From: Halorussus aquaticus
GTDB taxonomy: Archaea; Halobacteriota; Halobacteria; Halobacteriales; Haladaptataceae
DNA: 64,000 nucleotides
Direction: 5' to 3'
NCBI RefSeq assembly: GCF_024218795.1
Contig: NZ_CP100400.1
Location: 2,542,001-2,606,000 of the forward strand
Below are positions 1 to 8,430 of the stretch, piece after piece. The notes under the pieces are model-generated. The model was given only the letters and a program-made list of their open reading frames with translations. It was not told the origin of the DNA and did not search any database. Position numbers and translations under genes: made by a program. Within the stretch, counting starts at the first letter, position 1. Every line of letters begins with the position of its first letter.

Positions 1-1020
1 CTCGTGCAGGTCGTCAACAACGTCAACCGAATCGTCTTCGCAGTCTTGTTCGTCTTCGTCCTCGGGTTCGGCGCGCTAGGTGCCCTGCTGGGCTATCTCG
101 TCGGTGCGGCGCTGGGGATGTGCGTCGGCTTCGTCGTCCTCTACAAGTACTTCTACAGCAACTACGAGAAAGCCGACGAACGCGAAGAGGGTCTCTCCCG
201 CCGTATTCTCGAATACAGCGCGCCGATGACGATAACCCGCGGTGCGGGCGTCCTCAACACGAAAATCGACACCATCCTCATCGGCGTCCTCCTCAATCCC
301 GCCGCCGTGGGCTTCTACACCCTCGCGAAGCAGATATCCTCGTCTCTCACGGTTCTGGCCGGGTCGCTCGGGTTCAGCATCTCGCCGACCTACGGCGAGC
401 AGAAGGTGAACGAACGACTCGATCAGGCCTCGCGGATGTACCGCAAGACGCTCGAATACACGCTCCTGCTCTACCTCCCCGGCGCTGTCGGCGTCATCAT
501 CGTGGCCGAACCGACGATTCGCATCGTCTTCGGCGAGGCGTATCTGTCCGCCGCGCCGGTCCTGCAGGTGCTGGGAATTTACGTGGTCCTGCGAGCGATA
601 AACGAGACGACGACGAAGGCCCTCGACTTCCTCGGCCGGGCGCGCGTTCGGGCCGTCGCTAAAGGCTCGACTGCGGTCGCCAACTTCCTCCTGAATCTGG
701 TTCTCATCCCGAGGCTCGGTGTCATCGGGGCCGCGGTGGCGACCGTGATTACCTTCGGAATCTACACGCTCGTCAACGTGTCTGTGATGTACTCCGAACT
801 CCCGTTGGACTCGAAGCGACTGCTCCGACCGGTCGGACTCATCGGCGTCGTCACGGCCGGGATGGGAGTCCCGGTCCTCGTCGCCACCCAGTACGTCTCC
901 GGCGTGTTCTCGCTGGTCGGAGTCGTCCTGTTCGGCGTCGCCATCTGGTCCGCGCTGGCGATTCGGACAGGACTGTTAGATATCGGTTCGACGAAATCTT
1001 TCCTGTTGAGTGATCAGTAG
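1..1020 (+). CDS. Polysaccharide flippase (MATE/PST-like), 3' part
   Basis: The 5' end lies outside the window; the frame is open from the first base, so 339 or more residues are seen. The protein is a run of hydrophobic segments interrupted by short charged loops (for example around YKYFYSNYEKADEREEG), the pattern of the C-terminal half of a Wzx/PST-type lipid-linked oligosaccharide flippase. It would move a lipid-linked glycan across the cytoplasmic membrane during exopolysaccharide or S-layer glycan assembly. The next two genes on the same strand (secreted beta-helix protein, asparagine-synthase-like enzyme) fit a surface-polysaccharide locus. Family assignment rests on membrane topology and overall look, not on a catalytic motif. 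Confidence 0.75.
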   Translation, partial: LVQVVNNVNRIVFAVLFVFVLGFGALGALLGYLVGAALGMCVGFVVLYKYFYSNYEKADEREEGLSRRILEYSAPMTITRGAGVLNTKIDTILIGVLLNPAAVGFYTLAKQISSSLTVLAGSLGFSISPTYGEQKVNERLDQASRMYRKTLEYTLLLYLPGAVGVIIVAEPTIRIVFGEAYLSAAPVLQVLGIYVVLRAINETTTKALDFLGRARVRAVAKGSTAVANFLLNLVLIPRLGVIGAAVATVITFGIYTLVNVSVMYSELPLDSKRLLRPVGLIGVVTAGMGVPVLVATQYVSGVFSLVGVVLFGVAIWSALAIRTGLLDIGSTKSFLLSDQ

Positions 1021-1135
1021 CCCCGTGTTTTCCCGGATAGAGCGCCTCGAACCGGGGGTGAGCGGAGTTCTCTCTCGACGTCACATTCATGGAATCGGAA
1101 AATACTTAAAAGATGGGTTAAGCATTGAAAGTGGC

Positions 1136-2629
1136 ATGGCACGCGACGAAACGACACGCGAACCATCGGAAGAGGCATCGAACGTCAACAGACGGAACTA
1201 CCTGCGATTGGCTGCCGCGACGGCGGCGTCCGTCACGGCATTCGGCACGGGGGTCACCGCCGCGGCGGACTTCGAGACGATTACCGTCCCCGCGGGCGAG
1301 GTTCGGAGTTTCAGTCTCGGCGACGGCGACACCTTGGAGAACACGCTCATCGACATCTCCGCGTCCGGCGCGGGCTACCGCATCTCGGCCAGCGGCGACG
1401 GCTGGGCGATTCGCAACGTCGGTGTTCGCGGGTACTTCGATGCCAACGTCGACGACCCGATCGTGGCGCTCTGTCCGAACGGCGGGACGGGGACCATCGA
1501 GAACGTCTACCTCGGCGACGGCGGGTACGACGCCCCCGCTGGACTGACTACTGGCATCTTCGTCCACGCCTATCACACGGGTCACATCGACATCGACCGC
1601 GTGAACGTGCAAGGCTGGGCCGGGAACGGCGTCTACGCCAGCGGCCCCGGCAACCACGACGACCACCCCAACCCCGGCGGCGACGGGACGGTCCAGATCA
1701 CCAATTCGTACGCGGCCGACAACCCGACTGCCGACTTCCGACTCGGAACCGACGGTTCGTACTGTAAAAACTGTGTGTGTGAAGGCTCGGGTCGAGGCTA
1801 CTGGGGATTCTACAACACCACGAAACTCATCGACTGCGACGTTCACAACGGAATCTACGCGAGCGACGGTGCGTGGGAGTCGCCCGCCGTGGTGCAGTTG
1901 GAGAACACCCGGTTCTCCGGCGGGACCCACACCTACGTCGACAGCGCCGACATCTCCGGCAGTTCGGCCGGTACTCCCCGCGACCGGATGCCCGACGGCG
2001 TGCCGACGACGGCGAAGGCCGCCGCGAGCGCGACGAGCGGTACCGACGGCGGTAGCTCGGACTCGACGACGAGCGAGTCCGACGACTCGGGTCCGACCGG
2101 AACGCTCTTCGAACTCGTCGCGGGGTCGGACACCTCGAACGCCGAGTACGAGTTCACTGTCGAGGGGAGCGTCCAGAAGCGGACCGCCTCGGGAGACGTG
2201 GCCGCCGAAAGCAACGACACCGTCTCGGACAACGGCGACGGCACGGTCACGGTCTCGGGCCTGTCGGGCAACGGCTACGGCGACGCCTTCTTCGTGGATG
2301 GCGACATCGTTTCGATGAACCTCGACGAGTCGAAGTGGACGCTCCGGTACGGCGGCGAGGAAGTCAGCGTGGGCGACCTCGTGCTACCGAACAAGTTGGT
2401 CATCGACGGGAGCGATACGCCCCGGCAATCCAGCGAGTACACCGTGGAGTTCAGCGGCACGGCCCGCAAGAGCGCCGCGCTCGGTTCGGTCAACTCCCAC
2501 GACGTGATTTCGGACGGCACAATCTCCGGGCGCGTCATCGGCGGCACGGACGGCTACCGGTTCTCGGGCGAGATCACCGGCTTCCGACTCGACGGCCCCG
2601 CGACGGTCAACGTCGAGGACGACGTCTAA
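1136..2629 (+). CDS. Tat-exported right-handed beta-helix protein
   Basis: 497 residues from the ATG at 1136; an in-frame start 42 codons upstream is rejected because the ATG sits directly before a twin-arginine signal (NRRNYLRLAAATAAS, residues ~19-33). Residues ~45-310 are rich in G, N, D and short hydrophobic strands, as in parallel beta-helix carbohydrate-active or binding proteins. A Ser/Thr/Asp/Gly-rich linker (~310-345) joins a second C-terminal beta domain (~350-497). No catalytic residues can be named. Its place after a flippase suggests a role in cell-surface polysaccharide handling. An AT-rich stretch (aatacttaaaagatggg, 1102-1118) provides a TATA box about 30 bases upstream of the ATG. 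Confidence 0.8.
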   Translation: MARDETTREPSEEASNVNRRNYLRLAAATAASVTAFGTGVTAAADFETITVPAGEVRSFSLGDGDTLENTLIDISASGAGYRISASGDGWAIRNVGVRGYFDANVDDPIVALCPNGGTGTIENVYLGDGGYDAPAGLTTGIFVHAYHTGHIDIDRVNVQGWAGNGVYASGPGNHDDHPNPGGDGTVQITNSYAADNPTADFRLGTDGSYCKNCVCEGSGRGYWGFYNTTKLIDCDVHNGIYASDGAWESPAVVQLENTRFSGGTHTYVDSADISGSSAGTPRDRMPDGVPTTAKAAASATSGTDGGSSDSTTSESDDSGPTGTLFELVAGSDTSNAEYEFTVEGSVQKRTASGDVAAESNDTVSDNGDGTVTVSGLSGNGYGDAFFVDGDIVSMNLDESKWTLRYGGEEVSVGDLVLPNKLVIDGSDTPRQSSEYTVEFSGTARKSAALGSVNSHDVISDGTISGRVIGGTDGYRFSGEITGFRLDGPATVNVEDDV

Positions 2630-3034
2630 TCGCAGCGCACTCTTTTGGGCAGTCGGCCGCGGTATTAGCATCTCTGCCGAGGTTCAGGGTGGGGCTGAAA
2701 CCGTTTCGCGGGCAGAACGGCGACACCGAGACCAGCGGACGCTCTCGGACCGATTAGTCCGTCGGTTTCCGCGACGAACGTTGCCACAGAGCGGAGGTCG
2801 CGCCGCTCTGCACGGCCGACGTAACGGCCGTATTCGGGTGTCCTGACGCCCGACGAGGCCTCTGACTGGCTCGGGGACGCCCTCGCGTTACTCGTCGGAT
2901 AGCTCGGGGGTAACTGCGCCGTAATTACGAGTATCCTGTTAGGGTTCAGTAACTAGTTGTCGCTCCGAGCGCCCGCGGGATTCAGTCACAATCACAATAT
3001 AACAATACGCGAATGGATTCTGGACTAACACACG
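2630..3034. other. Intergenic region, no gene seen
   Basis: 405 bases without a convincing reading frame. It contains a short hairpin CGGAC-cgatta-GTCCG near 2748-2763 and, at the right end, an AT-rich stretch (cacaatataacaat, about 2991-3004) that can serve as the TATA box of the asparagine-synthase-like gene starting at 3035. Confidence 0.5.
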
Positions 3035-4840
3035 ATGCCCGGAATTTCATTCGTTCAGGGGCAGACGACCGTCGGAGAGGCCGCCTCGGCCTCGCTACGT
3101 ACCATCTGCTTCCGCGACGATTACGACCGAACGGTCCACGTAGACGACAGTGCCGCGTTTCTCGGGTCCACCGGTTACTCCGAGTACCCTGTAAAGGTGG
3201 TCGAAACCTCGGACGCAGTTTTTGTACTCGAAGGCCGCCTCTACGATACTGACGACGAGGAACGCGAACTTCGGTCCCTCGGCCCCAAACTACTCGAAGA
3301 GCGCCTCGAAGCGGTTCGGTCGTGGGTCGCCGACCGTGACGGCGACTTCCTCGTACTGGCATACGAGAAGGAAACTGGGGCCGTCTCGGCCGTGAACGAC
3401 ACCTTCGCTCGACTCCCGGTCTACTACGCCACCGTCGGCGACGACGTCGTTCTCTCTCGCGAACTCAAGTTCGTCCGCAGTCTCGCCCGAGACCGCGACG
3501 ACCCGCTCGAACCGGACGTGGTCGCGTTCGCCCAGACGCTGGTCTTCGGATATCAACTCGGGAACCGGACGCTCTTCGACTCGGTGCGCCGCGTCCCGCC
3601 GGGGTCGTACGTTCGCATCGACGGCGACGTGGCCGTCCGGAGCCTCCACAGCCACGACTTCCAGCAAACGCCCTACGCTGACCGGAACGTCCGGGAGAAC
3701 GCCCGCGAACTGGCGTCCCGGTTCGAGGAGGCCTGCGCGAATCGAGCCGCGGACGACCTGCCGAACGTGGTTTCGCTGAGCGGCGGTCTCGACTCTCGGG
3801 CCGTCGCGGGCGGATACGACGCCGTTGGCGTCCCGTATCTCACGGCGACCTTCGAGAAACCGAACGACGCGAACAGTTCGGACGTTCGACTCGCCGAGCG
3901 CATCGCCGACGCGCTTGACGCCGACTGGGAGCGGTACGCCGTGGAGCGGACCGAGCGCCACCGTGAAGACCTGCTGGAGATGAAGCAGGGACTGAACTTT
4001 CTCGCAATGTCGTTCCTGCTCGATTTCCTCGAACAGTTGGAGGCGCGCCACGGCAAGTTCACCTACGTCACGGGCGACGGCGGCGACAAGGCGCTACCGG
4101 ACCTGACCCCGCCGCGGGAGTTCGACGGTCGGCGCGACCTCGCCGAATACGTCGTGGACACTCACAGCATCTTCGACCCGGAGGAAGCGGCAGACCTGAC
4201 CGGGGTGTCGCGCGAGCGACTCGTCCAGTCGGTACAGGCCCGGTTGGACTCGTACCCGGAGTCGGCCTACGACGCCCAGTACGTCCACTTCCTCGTCCGG
4301 GAACGAGGGATGAACTGGCTCAACCACGGCGAGGACCGGAATCGCTACTACTGCTGGAGTGTCTCGCCGTTCTACGCGACGGAATTCTTCGATTACGCGA
4401 TGAGCGTGCCCGCCGACCAGAAGCGCCGGAGCAGGTTGCAGGCCGCCTTCCTCGAGGAGTTGGGCCCGTCGCTGTGCGACATCGAGAACGCTAACTACGA
4501 CGCGCCGGTGAGTTCCGTCACGCACGAACTGAAGCTACTCGGTGTCAACCTCGTCAGTCGGTATCCCGGCCTCAGAGACGCCATCACCTCCTTCCTGAAC
4601 GGCGGTGCGAGCGACGAAGTTACCGAGGCGCTGGCGAACGAGGTCCGACGCGCGGGCGAAACGCCGTTCGACGACACGGCGGTCGCAGACGTCGTTCGCA
4701 ACGGCGGTGACTACCGCGGGCAAGAACTCTACAACCTGCTGACGCTGTTGGCGACCACCAACTACACGCCCGCCCGTCCCGTCCGAACCGACCAGACCGC
4801 GGTGATTACCGACGGAGAGGGGTACCGTAAAGAGAAGTAA
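3035..4840 (+). CDS. Asparagine-synthase-like protein lacking the glutaminase Cys
   Basis: 601 residues with the two-domain layout of class II glutamine amidotransferase / asparagine synthase: an N-terminal Ntn-like domain (about 1-200) and a C-terminal ATP-pyrophosphatase domain with the signature SGGLDSR at residues 249-255. In active family members the N-terminal residue after Met is the catalytic Cys (MCGI...); here the protein begins MPGIS, so Pro replaces the nucleophile and glutamine hydrolysis is not expected. Such paralogs are common in exopolysaccharide and glycan loci, where they may adenylate a carboxylate and transfer an amine. The substrate is unknown. An alternative ATG at 3013 is in another frame. 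Confidence 0.85.
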   Translation: MPGISFVQGQTTVGEAASASLRTICFRDDYDRTVHVDDSAAFLGSTGYSEYPVKVVETSDAVFVLEGRLYDTDDEERELRSLGPKLLEERLEAVRSWVADRDGDFLVLAYEKETGAVSAVNDTFARLPVYYATVGDDVVLSRELKFVRSLARDRDDPLEPDVVAFAQTLVFGYQLGNRTLFDSVRRVPPGSYVRIDGDVAVRSLHSHDFQQTPYADRNVRENARELASRFEEACANRAADDLPNVVSLSGGLDSRAVAGGYDAVGVPYLTATFEKPNDANSSDVRLAERIADALDADWERYAVERTERHREDLLEMKQGLNFLAMSFLLDFLEQLEARHGKFTYVTGDGGDKALPDLTPPREFDGRRDLAEYVVDTHSIFDPEEAADLTGVSRERLVQSVQARLDSYPESAYDAQYVHFLVRERGMNWLNHGEDRNRYYCWSVSPFYATEFFDYAMSVPADQKRRSRLQAAFLEELGPSLCDIENANYDAPVSSVTHELKLLGVNLVSRYPGLRDAITSFLNGGASDEVTEALANEVRRAGETPFDDTAVADVVRNGGDYRGQELYNLLTLLATTNYTPARPVRTDQTAVITDGEGYRKEK

Positions 4841-4857
4841 ACGCGGACTGCGCCGGT

Positions 4858-5106
4858 TTAGTAGCCGGTGACCGGTGCGTGCTGAGACATCTCCGCGAAG
4901 GAGTCCTCCGAGAGTGCTCCCGGAGCGACGAGCACCAGCGCCACCATCAGCAGAGCGACGACCGGCAGTAACAGTCTGTCGCGCCACCCCATCTCGGCGA
5001 CGTTGCTGGAGAAGTACCGCGCCGAGGAGACTCCCACGACGCGCGCCGCGCTCGCCCGGCGAAGGATTTCCGCCATCGGTGTCCGTTCTCGGACCTCGTT
5101 CTGCAT
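4858..5106 (-). CDS. Small single-span membrane protein
   Basis: 82 residues. A polar N-terminal half (MQNEVRERTPMAEILRRASA) is followed by one strong hydrophobic segment (about residues 43-64, LLLPVVALLMVALVLVAPGA) and a short polar tail. The start at 5106 is preferred over an in-frame ATG at 5139 because a TATA-like TTTATT at 5136-5131 lies 30 bases upstream, as for a leaderless haloarchaeal mRNA. It is convergent with the asparagine-synthase-like gene, with 17 bases between stops. No family recognised. Confidence 0.5.
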   Translation of the reverse strand: MQNEVRERTPMAEILRRASAARVVGVSSARYFSSNVAEMGWRDRLLLPVVALLMVALVLVAPGALSEDSFAEMSQHAPVTGY

Positions 5107-5329
5107 GTCGAAACCCACGACGTACCGCACAATAAACATATAGAGGTTAGCCGACGCTAAGTCCGTATTAAGCCGGATTAGGCCACAGTAGACTCGTCGC
5201 TCGTGGTTCGGCCGAACTCGGGGACACGCCCGAAGCGATACCCGAATCTACGCGAACCCGTTTCAAATATCCGAGAGTTTTTATGACCTGAGAAAGTTAA
5301 TTAATCTCGGTTCCGAACAGACCGACCAC

Positions 5330-5851
5330 ATGAGTACCAGTCGGCTCGATGGCGAGCAGGTTCCAAGCGAGCGCGACACGCCGTTTCGAGACCGGTTGGA
5401 GTCCACCGAGGAGATTCGTCTCTCGTGGACCGGGTCCGACGTTCGCTGGGTGAACCAGTGGCGGACGGCCTCCGACTCGCCGACCGCCTTCGCCGCGACC
5501 GACCGTCGCATCCTCTTCGAGACCAGCGAGACTACCGTCTCCATCGGCTACAATCACGTTCGGGCGGTGAAAATCGAACCCGCGGGCGAACGACTCGACC
5601 TCTCGACGGCGTTCCTCGCGTGCGGCGGCCTCTGCCTACTCGTCGGACTGCTGGCCGCTACCCAAGACGCCACCAGCGGGGTCGCGCTGATTCTGCTCTC
5701 GGTTACGCTGCTGGTCGCCCGGACCGTGGTCGGGACGGGACCCGACTGCGCGACCGTCACCGTCGTCATCGACAACGAGCGCCAGCGCCTCTCGTTCTCG
5801 GCCCGAGAGGAGGTGGGCGAGGAACTGGCGGAACTGGCCGAGGCGGTGTGA
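5330..5851 (+). CDS. Membrane protein with PH-like domain (hypothetical)
   Basis: 173 residues. The N-terminal ~85 residues (LSWTGSDVRWVNQW ... AATDRRILFETSETTVSI) look like a bacterial/archaeal PH-like domain found in YdbT/SHOCT-type membrane proteins. Two hydrophobic segments follow (about 90-107 and 113-131), then a C-terminal soluble part ending in an acidic helix (EEVGEELAELAEAV). A TATA box (ttaattaatctc, 5296-5307) 27 bases upstream of the ATG supports this start and a leaderless mRNA. Function unknown. Confidence 0.7.
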   Translation: MSTSRLDGEQVPSERDTPFRDRLESTEEIRLSWTGSDVRWVNQWRTASDSPTAFAATDRRILFETSETTVSIGYNHVRAVKIEPAGERLDLSTAFLACGGLCLLVGLLAATQDATSGVALILLSVTLLVARTVVGTGPDCATVTVVIDNERQRLSFSAREEVGEELAELAEAV

Positions 5852-5932
5852 ATCGAACGTCCAGTACGCTCGGACGCGAACCGCGTAGCGGCAGTCGAGC
5901 GCTCTCGGCCGATGGCCACGTCTCCGACTGGA

Positions 5933-7066
5933 TTACTCCGTCTCGACTCGGGACGCGACGTATTGGGAGACGTGGTCGTCCATCCTGCGTTTGAATCCTG
6001 CCTGTCGCGCGAGGCGGTCTAACTCGCGGGCGACGAGACTCCCGTACTGGACCGCCTTCTTCTCCCGGAACGCCACGCGGTCGGGGACGAACTCCCGGGC
6101 CGCGAGGCGGAACGCCTTCTTGCGCTCGCCGCGGGAATCGACCAGTAGGTCGCCCGGTAGTCGGAGCGCGGTCCGGACCACTCGGTCGTCCAGCAGCGGC
6201 GCGACCGGTTCCACGCCCGCGGCGCGCAACCCCAGCAGGTCGCGCTCCAGTTGGTCCGGCAAGGTCCGAATCACCTCTCGGACAGCGCCCCGGACCGTCT
6301 CGGCCTCGACGCGGGGGTCCTCGGGCGCGCGAGCGACCTTGGCGTACCCGCCGAACAGTTCGTCGGCACCCTGCCCGACCGCGAGTCGGTCGTACCCGTC
6401 GGCCGCCGCGCGCTCCCCGGCGAGATAGAGCGGGAGCGCGATTTGCACGTCCATCGCGTTGGTTCGGCCGGTCGCGCGGGCGACGTCGGCGACCGCCTGC
6501 TCGACGTCGGACACGTCGAGTTCCACGACCCGAAGGTCGTCCTCGCGGCCCATCAGTCGGGCGGCGCGCCGGGCCGCGGCCACGTCGTGACTGTCGGGGA
6601 AGCCGACGACGTAGAGGGGCGCGTCGAGGGCGCTGGCCACGACGGCCGAGTCCACGCCGCCAGAGAACGCGACCGCCACGCTCTGCGAGGAAACGGAGTC
6701 CAACGATTCGCCGAGCGCGCGCCGGAGGTCTGCGACCGCCTCGCGGTCGTCCGCGGCGGGCGCGGGGTCGGGAACCGAGAAGACGCGCTCGGCGCTCCGC
6801 TCACCGGGTGAGACGGTGTGCCCCGCCGGAATCGGTTCGGGATTCGTGAGGTCGTCGGGCGAGAACGCCCAATCGTCCGCATCGCGGAGCGGGCGTTCGC
6901 TTCGCTCCACGAATATCGGTTGCCGACCGAGAACGTCGCGGACGAGGCGACCGTCCGGCAGTCGTCCGGCGAACCCGCGGGTCCCGGAGAGCGACTCTCC
7001 GGCCGCGACCGCCTCTGCGACCGCGTTCGGCGACGCACCGCGCATCCGCGACTCCTCGGGAGTCAT
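5933..7066 (-). CDS. Asparagine synthase C-terminal-domain protein
   Basis: 377 residues. The ATP-pyrophosphatase signature SGGVDS is at residues 135-140, inside an asparagine-synthase-type domain (~110-370). The N-terminal ~100 residues are a remnant with no catalytic Cys and no full glutaminase fold, so this is an amide/adenylation-type enzyme of unknown substrate. The ATG at 7066 overlaps the stop of the upstream PHP gene by ATGA, so the two are translationally coupled; a longer in-frame start at 7141 would lie inside that gene and is rejected. Pairing with a PHP phosphoesterase suggests shared metabolism, but the pathway is not evident. Confidence 0.85.
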   Translation of the reverse strand: MTPEESRMRGASPNAVAEAVAAGESLSGTRGFAGRLPDGRLVRDVLGRQPIFVERSERPLRDADDWAFSPDDLTNPEPIPAGHTVSPGERSAERVFSVPDPAPAADDREAVADLRRALGESLDSVSSQSVAVAFSGGVDSAVVASALDAPLYVVGFPDSHDVAAARRAARLMGREDDLRVVELDVSDVEQAVADVARATGRTNAMDVQIALPLYLAGERAAADGYDRLAVGQGADELFGGYAKVARAPEDPRVEAETVRGAVREVIRTLPDQLERDLLGLRAAGVEPVAPLLDDRVVRTALRLPGDLLVDSRGERKKAFRLAAREFVPDRVAFREKKAVQYGSLVARELDRLARQAGFKRRMDDHVSQYVASRVETE

Positions 7067-7749
7067 TCCAGCATCTCGCCGAGGCGGTTCTTCACTCGGC
7101 GCTTGGCCCCGCCCGCGGCCTGTCGAAAACTGACGTGCCACGGGGTGCGCTTGCCCTCGACGCTGGTCCGACCGTCGAGGATGGCGTCGAGAATCGCCTC
7201 CGAAGTTCGGTCGTCCGCGCCGATTCGGGTGACGGCCTGCCCGACCATCTCGTTGATGTGGGCGTCGCTCCCCGCGGTCTGGGGCAGTCCGTGACGTTCG
7301 GCGAACCGCCTCGCCTTCCGGTTTCCGCGGCCCGTCAGCAGTCGGGAGTTGTACACTTCGATGGCGTCGGCCTCGGCGAGTTCGGACTCGGTAATCTTCG
7401 CCATCACCCCGCTGCGGGACTTCTGGTACGGATGGGGAATCACGGCGACGCCGCCCAGTTCGTGGATTCGGTCGAGCGTCTCGCCGAACGACAGTCCGGC
7501 GGGGACGCGCTCCCGGATGCCCAGTCCGAGGACGTGACCGGCGGCAGAACTGACCTCCATGCCCGGGATGCCGACCAGTCCGTACTCGTCGGCCTTCTCG
7601 GCGGCTTCGAGGCTGGCCGCGATTTCGTCGTGGTCGGTGATGGCCAGCGCGTCGAGACCGACCGCCGCGGCCTGCTCCAACAGGAGGTCGACCGAATCGC
7701 GGCCGTCGTACGAGAGCGACGAGTGGGCGTGTAGCTCGACCGATAGCAC
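7063..7749 (-). CDS. PHP-domain metal-dependent phosphoesterase
   Basis: 228 residues. All four PHP metal-binding motifs are visible: ELHAHSSLSYDG near the N-terminus (HxH), ITDHDE, a central HPY, and GSDAH near residue 165. The family hydrolyses phosphoesters or nucleotide-type substrates with bound metal ions. I choose the GTG at 7749, directly before the first motif, because a TATA-like TTTTTG lies about 31 bases upstream (7780-7775); an ATG nine codons earlier is possible. It is the first gene of a two-gene operon with the downstream asparagine-synthase-domain protein. Confidence 0.85.
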   Translation of the reverse strand: MLSVELHAHSSLSYDGRDSVDLLLEQAAAVGLDALAITDHDEIAASLEAAEKADEYGLVGIPGMEVSSAAGHVLGLGIRERVPAGLSFGETLDRIHELGGVAVIPHPYQKSRSGVMAKITESELAEADAIEVYNSRLLTGRGNRKARRFAERHGLPQTAGSDAHINEMVGQAVTRIGADDRTSEAILDAILDGRTSVEGKRTPWHVSFRQAAGGAKRRVKNRLGEMLE

Positions 7750-7776
7750 GGGTGGCCGTTTGCAGGGAAGTAGCAA

Positions 7777-8397
7777 AAACGACTCGGTCCGCTTCGCGCG
7801 CTGAGTCTGCGGTGCTTCAATGTCGCGTTCGTCTTTCCTAACGACGCTACGAATTGCTGGTAACTCGCGTTATCCGATCGGCCGTTCGCAGTAACGACAG
7901 ACGGACCGCGAGCACTCTCAGTCTCGGGGTTCCGTGAGCGACCTTCGCAGGAGGACGAGGACGAGTGCCGGAAGTCGTACCCTGCGTCAACACTCCTCGG
8001 AATGAACAAACGAGTTCGGCGCGTAAGAATGAAATATAGTGCTCTCAGAATCAAATAGACATTTTTGGGCGTTCTATTTATCGTCTAAACTGGTCCTTTT
8101 GATTGTCTACCTCGATACGAGATTCGCTTCGGTCTTCGTTCGAGACTAGCGGCATCACTGCGGATTTTGTATATCGGGATGAAGTTTATATGTCCGAAGC
8201 AGAGCGAGGAGAATGATCCGATAGTAGACAGTATTTGGATTCGAATCTCGGGAATGGGCGAGATTCGGACTGCTCCGACGACCAACGACGCCCGTCGGGA
8301 GCGACTGCTGGCACGGCCCTCCAGAACTCGTTCCACCGAAGTTACATGGCGCACTCGCGGCACCCGCAGAAGTATGCACGCACCTGCACATAGAAAG
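7777..8397. other. Long AT-richer intergenic region
   Basis: About 620 bases without a convincing gene. The middle (about 8020-8230) is clearly more AT-rich than neighbouring coding DNA. A fragment at about 8236-8250 (ggattcgaatctc) resembles a tRNA T-arm, but no acceptor or anticodon arm can be built around it. The left end contains the promoter of the PHP gene; the right end holds the purL promoter. Confidence 0.45.
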
Positions 8398-8430
8398 GCA
8401 TTAATTCGCCGTGTCTGTACAGACAGGTGA
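8398..8430 (+). promoter_or_regulatory. purL promoter with palindromic operator
   Basis: An AT-rich cattaatt lies 25-30 bases upstream of the purL ATG and is a plausible TATA box for a leaderless mRNA. Between it and the ATG sits the perfect 14-base palindrome TGTCTGTACAGACA (8412-8425). A protein bound there would cover the transcription start, so a repressor operator is the simplest reading. The regulator is not identifiable from the window. Confidence 0.55.

Noticed and set aside
8230..8260. tRNA-like T-arm (ggattcgaatctc)
   Set aside because: No acceptor, D or anticodon arm can be formed with flanking bases.
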